From Erythroxylum novogranatense (taxonomy: Eukaryota > Streptophyta > Magnoliopsida > Malpighiales > Erythroxylaceae): a DNA stretch of 64,000 nt. Where the stretch lies: contig JAIWQS010000079.1 of NCBI GenBank assembly GCA_029891385.1, positions 186,001 through 250,000 on the forward strand, read 5' to 3'. The position numbers were made by a program, and so were the translations under genes. Below, piece after piece: positions 57,080 through 64,000 of the stretch. Every line of letters starts with the position of its first letter. Position 1 is the first letter of the stretch. Under the pieces are notes generated by a model that was not told the DNA's origin, made no database searches, and was given only the letters and a program-made list of their open reading frames with translations.

Positions 57080-58566
57080 ATTCTATGTATACTAATGAAG
57101 TGCAGGTCCTTGTAGATCTACCACCGTGTCTAAAAATCATAGGGTGTAAATGGATCTACAAAAGGAAAAGGGATCGGATGGAAAGGTAGAGACCTTTAAA
57201 GCTAGATTGGTAGCTAAAGGCTATACTCAAAAGGAGGGTATAGACTACGAGCACACTTTTCTCCAGTTGCCATGCTTAAGTCCATCGAGATTCTTTTGGC
57301 CATGCTTGACCTATTTCGATTATGAAATATGGTAAATGGATGTCAAGACCGCATTTCGAATGGAGATCTTGAGGAGACCATTTATATGGCCCAACCGAAG
57401 GATTCATTGAGCTAGGTAATGAGCATAAGGTTTGCAAGTTGCAAAGGTCCATTTATGGACTTATGCAAACATCTAGGTCTTGGAACATTAGGTTTGATAA
57501 GGCTATCAAAACCTATGGGTTCATCTAAAACCTAGATGAGCCTTGTCTTTACAAAAGAATACAAGAAGGTAAGGTTACTTTCCTAATCACGTATGTTGAT
57601 GACATTACGCTCATTGGGAATGATGTGGGAATGTTATCTGCGGTTAAGGATGAGTGAATGAGCAGTTTTCAATGAAGGATTTGGGAGAGGCTACCTATGT
57701 TCTAGGGATCAAACTTATAAGGGATCGTAAGAACAAGAAGATAGTTTTGTCTCAACTAACCTACATTGAGAATATGCTCGATAAGTTCGCCATGTAGGAT
57801 TCCAAGAGGGTTTCACTCCTACTAGACATGGAATCAAACTTTCAAAGGAAAAAGCACCTAAAACCCGAGAGGAGGTTGAGCGCATGCGTAACATTCCATA
57901 TGCTTGCGCAGTGGGTAGTTTGATGTATGCAATGCATGCACTAGACCGGATATCATTATGCATGGGGACTGTAGTAGCGATTTCATCCAATCCAGAATGG
58001 AACATTGATCATGCGGTTAGTGTATATTTAAGTATCTTCGTGGGACGAAGAACTTAATGCTTATTTACTCTGAAGTAATCTTATTTCGACAGGGATATCG
58101 GATTTGATTTCAATCGATGTTGATTCAAGGAAATCAACTTCGGTTCTATATTTACTTTAGGAGGTGGAGCCATAGTTTGGAGGAGTGTCAAGCAATCTTG
58201 TATTCTTTGATTCGACTATGGAGGCTGAGTATGTTGCTGCTTGTGAAGCGTGAAAGGAAGCGATCTGGCTCAAAGTTCCTAAATGATTTGGAGGTAGTTC
58301 CAGAGGCAGAAAAAGCCATTATATTTTATTGTGATAATAGTGGGGCAGTGGCTAATTCTAAAGAACCTCGGAACCACAAAGCTGCCAAACACATTGAGTG
58401 AAAGTATCATCTCATAAGGGAGATAATACAACATGGAGAAGTGGATGTGGTAAAGATTCCTACAGAGCAAAACCTTGCTGATCCGTTCACAAAGACATTG
58501 ACTCAAAAGAGCTTTGAGGGTCACCTAGAAGGGATGGGAATGAAGGATATGTCAAACTTGCTTTAG
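57080..58566 (+). pseudogene. Copia copy E: reverse transcriptase and RNase H
   Basis: Recognisable pieces in shifting frames: [10 protein letters not shown] (57140s), KLQRSIYGLMQTSRSW (57430-57485), FLITYVDDITLIGND (57580-57625, catalytic YVDD), then RNase H pieces EAEKAIIFYCDNSGAV, KEPRNHKAAKHIE and TEQNLADPFTKTLTQK. Copy D has the same C-terminus in a cleaner frame, which confirms the reading. Multiple stops and frameshifts. Confidence 0.88.
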
Positions 58567-58569
58567 GTC

Positions 58570-58579
58570 AGTGGGAGAT
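58570..58579 (+). other. Copia copy E polypurine tract
   Basis: AGTGGGAGAT immediately before the 3' LTR TGTTGGAG. Copy D has AAGTGGAGAT in the same place. Confidence 0.85.
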
Positions 58580-60661
58580 TGTTGGAGTTATGTAAATATA
58601 GTGCCACGGAAAGCAAGTGTATTTACATGTAACTTTATTTTCTTCGATTCTGATTTTGTAATGAAAATATTTATTATTAATAAAATAAAAGAGTTTGGTT
58701 TTATCGTATGAGCATTATATATCTGGTCATAAGGTACCAAGATTCATTTGTAAGTAATATACATATACATAGAGTTGTATGGGAAACATGTATATTATTA
58801 GAATCAATTAATTGATTCACAGTTGAATAATCAAGTTGGTCGTTTGATTATGAATTAGACTGTAGTGTTGCGATTTATCTCCATATAAGTAAAGGAGTTT
58901 ACTTAAAGGGAATGATGAGTTTCATATCATGATAGTAGTAGACTATCGATAATGGCACTATTAAATGAATTGGAATTAAGTATGTTTTCAAGAATAAAGG
59001 GGCGTTACTTTAATCTTAAAACATACAACTTAAACATTCGCTTATTATGAACCACAATCTTGATGAGTGGTGAACTCATATGTGTTTCATTATAATTCTT
59101 GATATGATCGAAATGGATTTTACAGGTATTAATCCGATGTCTGCATGTTGGAATTATTAATTGAAACATGTATCGTGGAACATTCACTCAAATAAAGAGT
59201 TTATAGTGTTATCATCTCTTACAGATGTTTTAAGGAGATTTGGTGATTAAAGCTGGCGCCAGATGGTTTGATGGACTAGCTACCCATCAAGTCTTAACAC
59301 TAAGATGAGATCTTATGTGTTAATCACCATATAAAGTAAAATGAGAGATCTAGAAGGAAAAACCAACATAAGGGCAAAACGTAATTTTACCCTTTGTTGT
59401 GCGGATGGCTATAATAAGGTTCTAAATAGGGTTTGCAATTGGACATATTCTCATAATATTTAATAATTCAAGAGTTCAACTAATTTTCTTTAGTGGAATG
59501 ACATTTAGTTAATAAGCTAGAATTAATTCTAATGAGATTGAATTATTTACGGGCTTATTTGAGCTTAATTATCAAAGTCCAATAAGATTCCCCACTTGGC
59601 TTTAAGGAAGGTTATCAAGCTAAGTAAGAAGTAGTTTGAGGCTTTAGAAGTCCATAATTGAATGATGGGCTTATACTAATTAATGGTTAATTGGAAGCCC
59701 ATATGTTCATTTAGAAATGGGCTTGTTTTGGTTTAATGTAATTGATTAGATTAATTATATTAAAACAATTTTTTAAATGGAGAAGAAGCAATTTCGAAAT
59801 TGTGTTAGGTTAGATGTGTAACCACACATTTGACATTAAAATACTAAATAAAGATGGTCTTTATTATGGTTCATCATTATTAAATGGAGTTATGAACTTA
59901 CCATTAAATGGTTTAATGGTTGGCTTTTAATATTGGCATGTAACCTATTTGCATTCATTAGATTAAAGATGAAAGATGTGCATTAGATGGACCATCTTCG
60001 TTCTTTCTTCTTGCCAAAACCGAAATGGGTATTCAATTATAGGTTATGGTCTTTTCAAATAGCCATTTTAAAGATAAATGAAGTAAGTCTCATTTATTGG
60101 CTATTTGATGAGTGATTAATGTGTAAGTGATGCATTGGATGCCTCTCACTCTTTCCATTCATGCATATTTCGAAATTGAGATGTAAGAAGGGGTTCTTGC
60201 ATGGTTTTTAGACATTATCTCTTTTCATGCAAGGTAGAACCGAAATTCCTAAGTGAGAGTATTGAAAGAGTTTCAATTTTGGTTCTTCTTCTTCTAAGAA
60301 AATCTCCTCCAAATATTTCTTCTCCTTTCCCACACCTAGTTGTCCTTGAAGAACAAGTGGTAAATCTAATTGATTGAGGATACTACAACAAGGAAGAAGA
60401 TAGATTGCTAAAGGAAAAGACTCAAAGGCAAAGGATTTGGATATAAGAAGGAGAGGATAAGAAATGAGGATTTAAAGTCAGTAGTGAAGGAGTCGATAAT
60501 TCCTTTTATCTTGTTCTTGGTTTTATTATCCTTATACCATATCATGTATGGATTAGCATGTTGATTTGGATATATTGCTTCCGCTGCAAGATGATTTCTT
60601 AAAAAGTTTTAAAATCTATCGTTTCTCCATACTAAGCATGCTTTCTTTTTCCGATCCAACA
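58580..60661 (+). mobile_element. Copia copy E: 3' LTR
   Basis: 2,082 bp, TGTTGGAGTTATG to CCGATCCAACA, followed by TSD TAACT. Collinear with the 5' LTR; the largest difference is a short gap near 60332. Confidence 0.95.
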
Positions 60662-60666
60662 TAACT

Positions 60667-62612
60667 AAGAGGGGCATTCTGGTCCTTGTGTTTCTTTTAA
60701 GCTTAAATAGTTATAAATAGAAGAAAGAAAAATAAGAAGAAGAGAGGAGGAGAAGAGATAGTCGTGGGAAGAGAAGAAGAAGAAGAGAAAAAAAAAAAAA
60801 CTAGGGTTGGCGATTTTCGAAGGATTGAAGCAATTTCTGGTAAGTTGTACTAATTTCTTCTTGTTTGGGTTGGATGAAACCTTAGAATAGCTTAGCATGA
60901 GTAGGAATTGGTTGTTTCAAAGTTTATGGAAAAATGGTTAGATCTTTTAGGGTTGATGATCATGTTGTTGTTATGAATGATTTTGAGGTTAGAAATGAAG
61001 TATTAGAGGTGTTTTAATGTTTAGATGTGTTTATAATTGAAAGATGGGAGGATTATGGTTGGGAAGAGTGGAAAAATTAAGTTTCGGGAAGTTTACGCCG
61101 TCAAGACGTCTGCTCGCTCATGGATGAGCTTCATTTGTGCACAACTTGGCGCTGGCGATAGCGACAATTCTTCACAACGACATGCTTTGGTATTTTATGC
61201 ACAACTTTTTATTTAGATGTCCAAATGAAGTGATTCTTTTTGATTTGTAAACTAGAGACATAGGGCTACAAGTTTTGTGAAGAAATAAAGTTCTGATTCA
61301 GTCTCGAAGGATATCTAATTGTGGATGGAAGTTGAGCATAGAATTTATGTTTCATAATAAGTTATAGTTTGAACTGCTAAAGTATGACTTTCCGATTTCT
61401 GCACCAAATTGATTGGAATTTGGTTGTTTAGTTAAGGAAATCAAATGAGGAAAGAGGAGCAAGGGGAACAAGAGGAAAGACATTCCCAAGCAAGTTTTAA
61501 GCAAGAATCTCAAGTTGGGTTCATGTTTATAATAGAGTAAATAAGTTACTCATTGTTTTGTTCAAATCAAGAAAGATTTAATGCTTTAAATTGCATCATC
61601 AATGATTGCATTACATGCTATTGTGAAATGATTATATCTTGCTATATGAATTACATTCATGATTATTAACAAGGTTTTCAAAAAGGGGTGTTCTCCTTTC
61701 AAGAATACATGTACATGAAATCATGTTTTACGAAATATATGACAAGCAAGTTTACAAGAATGTGCTAGTTTGGCAAACAAGTTTACAAGAACATGAATCA
61801 TGCATATTTATGTGTGTTTGCGGTATGTCCCTCACGAACAGTCAAGTGCACATTGACTCATGTAAAGGCTTCTCCCGCCTGCCCGCAAGTGGCACAGGGT
61901 TTCTCACAAGGATTCCCTCACGAAACTACGTCTACACATAATCATTCCGATGGGAATGTGTAGTACGTCATGAATCAGGGACTAACCCAAACCATCATGT
62001 TATGTTATTTCATGTGATTATGATCGGTTATTATGTTTCATGCATCATGAATTGTTCAAGAATCAAGCATTTTTCAAGACAATGACTCATGCATGCTCAA
62101 TTGCTATGATTTCAACAAGTACCACGACAATGAGTTATTATTGTATACTTTTGCTTATTTCTATATTATGAATATGTTCCCACGAGCTTTATAGCTCACC
62201 CCCTCTATCTCCCCCATTCAGGTGACGAGCAAGAGACCGAGTGAGTCACGAGTTATGGCAACACTCCATTTTTTTATTATATTTATGTATTTTCCAGTTC
62301 TCCTTTGAGCCAAGGCTTTAGTTACATTTCAAGTTTTATTGGTTCAAGTGAATTTTTGTATTTTGGCAATTGAACTCAAAGTTTGTAATTTGATTTGAAT
62401 TGCTATTAAAGCTTTGTAAAACTCATTATCTGGTTATCGAATTATGGATGTGTTTGTTTTAATCATGAAAGCAAGTTTTCAAGTTTGTTCAATGAGGGCC
62501 CATTGAGTTTCCGAGGGTCTTTTCCTTAATCGCTTAATTATCATGTTTCATCCCACGCAAACAGCACCACACTCTCATGTCCGATGTTGGGCTCCGGCAG
62601 CGGGGTCCAACA
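60667..62612 (+). mobile_element. Gypsy G: 5' LTR, second piece
   Basis: Continues the LTR after copy E: TATA-like TATAAAT (60712-60718), purine-rich transcript start region, donor GTAAGT (60840), block shared with S1 (61770-61990), hairpin (62184-62197), acceptor CAG (62221) and end GGGGTCCAACA. Total LTR length without copy E is about 2.16 kb; it lacks S1's 210-bp array. Confidence 0.85.
60840..62221 (+). other. Predicted intron inside the Gypsy G LTR
   Basis: Donor CTG|GTAAGT at 60840. GAGCT-TTAT-AGCTC hairpin at 62184-62197 runs into CTCACCCCC; pyrimidine tract; acceptor CCCATTCAG|GTG at 62221. 1,382 nt. The region after the acceptor is about 390 nt to the LTR end, as in S1. Inferred from sequence only. 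Confidence 0.45.
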
Positions 62613-62617
62613 TGTTG

Positions 62618-62629
62618 TTGTATCAGAGC
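62618..62629 (+). other. Gypsy G primer-binding site
   Basis: TTGTATCAGAGC five bases after the LTR end, initiator tRNA-Met type with one change. Confidence 0.8.
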
Positions 62630-62771
62630 AGCCTAGGTTTTGGTCTAGGACTGCATGGTATTTCTTTCAAGGACTTGCACTGTTTTACATTATTTGAACT
62701 CTTTTTGCATGCTTTAGGAATTGTTTTACTTGAACTAAAGTTTTCAATGGTTTTATATTGAAGGAGTGAAA

Positions 62772-64000
62772 ATGCTGCCTCGAAAAAGAACTCGGGGAGC
62801 TATGGCTCGATCTCATTCTCGTCAAGGGAGCACGGATGAATCCCATGTTCCTCAGGATGCTGGGACATATTCCGCTCCAATTTCTGAGGCACCTAGTTCG
62901 CAACAAGAAGTGTCTCCTCCACCTCCTCCTATGCCTTAGGGAAATCCCATGGATCCGAGTTTCTTTCAAGCCTTTGCTCAGGCTTTCACGTATGCCATGG
63001 GCCAGAGATCTTAGGTCCCAATGCAAGCTCCAGTGGACAGGAGTGGGCAGTATGATAAGCTCTGCAAGTTTGGGGCTGTGGATTTCAGCGGGACGACAAA
63101 TCCAGAAGAGGTTGAAGCTTGGTTAAAGAGGACCGAGAGGGTTCAAGTACAGATGAAATGCTCATATGAGGACAAGTTAGATTATGTAATCAGTTTGTTG
63201 CAGGGAGATGCACTGCATTGGCGGGAATCAGTGCCTCACAGTCAGGTTGTGCCACCAGTGCTGACATGGAGGGACTTTGTGGAAGTGTTGGAAAGAAGTA
63301 TCTCTCCGTAGTCTATGTGCAAGATAAGGGCGGAATTTTCGAACCTCACTCGAGAAAGACATGAGTGTGAGCGAGTATGAGCTGAAGTTCACGGCTTTCT
63401 CGAGCATGCAGCCAACATTGTATGACAGAGGAGACAAGTCTGTAAGTTTGAAGGAGGTCTTCACTGGGGATCGGGGAGAAAGTCACGATCCACAATTTCT
63501 GTGACTACCAAAGAATTGGTGGATCTTGCCAGCCGAGAAACCGGAGAATATCGTAAATGAAGTAGCAGGAAGAGGAGGAATAGGGAGCAGACTTTCAAGA
63601 AGGGTGCTAGTGCTCCAATGCCTGAGAGGAGCACGAGGAGCTCTTACATCAGAGTGAAGTGGGTAGCAGGGGCTACCAGGACAAGCAGTGAGGGCGATGA
63701 TCGTGGCAAGCCTCTAATATGAGAGGCTTTGGAAGAAGCAGAAAGAGTTGGTTCACCAACCCCTATGTGACAGTGTGGGAAACGTCACCAAAGAGAGTGC
63801 CTCAGGTTACTTGGATTTTGTTTTAGATGCGAAGAGAAGGGACATATAGCCAAGAATTGTCCACAGGCATCGAGACAAGAGGGGTCGCAGTTTCAAGTTC
63901 CAAAGCGCGTAAAGCAGTGGGAACTAGGTCGATTCATCGAGGTAGGCAGCTCTGGGACTGCAAGGAAGGCTATTCCTCGGGAAGGCCAAGGGTCAAGCGC
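62772..64000 (+). pseudogene. Gypsy G: gag with zinc knuckle, broken, runs off window
   Basis: ATG at 62772 (MLPRKRTRGAMARS) after a 160-bp leader. The capsid core reads FGAVDFSGTTNPEEVEAW, CSYEDKLDYVISLLQGDA and LHWRES, matching the retrotransposon gag family (FxGxxDP.EAExWL...A...L.G.A..WW). After a frameshift, MSVSEYELKFTAFSSM (63361 on) continues it. Near 63768-63863 QCGKRHQREC and CFRCEEKGHIAKNCP give the double motif CGKxHxGEC plus CCHC zinc knuckle of Gypsy gags. Three in-frame TAG stops (62937, 63012, 63309) occur at CAG or similar codons. Protease and pol would follow beyond 64000. A chromovirus-type Gypsy is likely but not proven. Confidence 0.88.

Larger units (their letters stand above)
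54660..58566 (+). pseudogene. Copia copy E: gag-pol polyprotein, decayed
   Basis: Start ATG at 54660 (MNPLTPAS) matches the gag starts of copies A-C; the stop is at 58564-58566 after MSNLL. Order seen: gag (54660-55480) with zinc-knuckle remnant CFLCDEMSLW (usual H lost); protease WILDSGDTNHV (55515-55547), catalytic DSG kept; integrase (55876-56640); reverse transcriptase (about 57080-57900) with YVDD at 57592-57603; RNase H to the end. Many frameshifts break it into short frames. The 54720-55060 stretch also carries many GCG triplets absent from the other copies. The product would drive reverse transcription and integration of this family; this copy cannot. Confidence 0.9.
51068..60661 (+). 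mobile_element. Copia copy E: complete structure, 9.6 kb, TSD TAACT
   Basis: LTRs 51068-53164 and 58580-60661, an iMet PBS, a decayed gag-pol in Copia order (gag, protease, integrase, reverse transcriptase, RNase H), a PPT and an exact 5-bp TSD TAACT (51063-51067 and 60662-60666). The LTRs are near-identical by eye, so insertion is recent, yet the coding region carries many frameshifts and stops. It is the reference copy for fragments A-D. LTRs of 2.1 kb are long for Copia. Confidence 0.95.
50859..64000 (+). mobile_element. Gypsy element G, 5' part, with nested Copia copy E
   Basis: The 5' LTR starts TGTTGGGCCCC (50859) in copy D's RNase H, is split after 209 bp by copy E, and resumes to end GGGGTCCAACA at 62612. 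PBS and gag follow and the element runs off the window. It is related to solo LTR S1. The candidate TSD CACTT (50854-50858) cannot be verified here. Confidence 0.85.

Noticed and set aside
60662..60900. Host gene start (TATA box, GAAGAAG-rich 5' UTR, CTAGGGTT motif)
   Set aside because: Looks like a plant gene leader but aligns with LTR S1 and continues to a Gypsy PBS and gag, so it is the promoter region of the G LTR.

Overview
This is plant nuclear heterochromatin, probably pericentromeric and probably dicot. It is AT-rich and contains no host gene, tRNA gene or rRNA gene that I can support. Essentially every base can be assigned to nested LTR retrotransposons plus one hAT DNA transposon. 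The assignment rests on TG...CA LTR ends, 5-bp target-site duplications (TSDs), tRNA-primer binding sites (PBS), polypurine tracts (PPT) and recognisable Ty1/Copia and Ty3/Gypsy protein pieces. No coding frame is intact. Labels such as 'copy A', 'S1', 'L1', 'L2' and 'G' are mine.

Left part (1-10092): minus-strand remains of one Copia family, copies A, B and C, lie head to tail with broken junctions. Copy A's leader is split by S1 (615-6318), a 5.7-kb solo LTR of a Gypsy family. S1 contains about 11 copies of a 210-bp tandem repeat studded with TGACGTCA palindromes.

Middle (10093-36996): L1, a non-coding, long-LTR (LARD-like) element on the minus strand, sits in copy C. L1's left LTR is split by L2 (10403-19464), a younger non-coding element with near-identical 3.0-kb LTRs. 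L1's right LTR is split by a related solo LTR (28602-34301), which itself carries a 1.7-kb hAT element (31676-33366) with a transposase C-terminal relic.

Right part (36997-64000): copy C continues with its gag, leader and 5' LTR, and that LTR is split by a plus-strand solo LTR (40298-44788) related to L1. Next is the 5' end of an Athila/Tat-like Gypsy element (45597-49023). It is interrupted by minus-strand Copia copy D (49024-50858), which is interrupted by plus-strand Gypsy element G (50859-64000, running off the window). G's 5' LTR is in turn interrupted by a structurally complete plus-strand Copia, copy E (51068-60661), with 2.1-kb LTRs and TSD TAACT.

The most interesting signal is shared by the long LTRs of S1, G, L2 and L1. 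Each has, in order, a TATA-like box, a GTAAG splice donor about 120-240 nt downstream, a small GAG...CTC hairpin whose 3' arm runs into CTCAC (a plant branch-point match), and a pyrimidine tract ending in CAG. The hairpin ends 24-27 nt before the CAG, and the CAG lies about 370-450 nt before the LTR end. This predicts a conserved intron of about 0.9-3.0 kb inside the LTRs. The hairpin stem sequence differs between families while pairing is kept. This is inference from sequence alone and needs transcript data.
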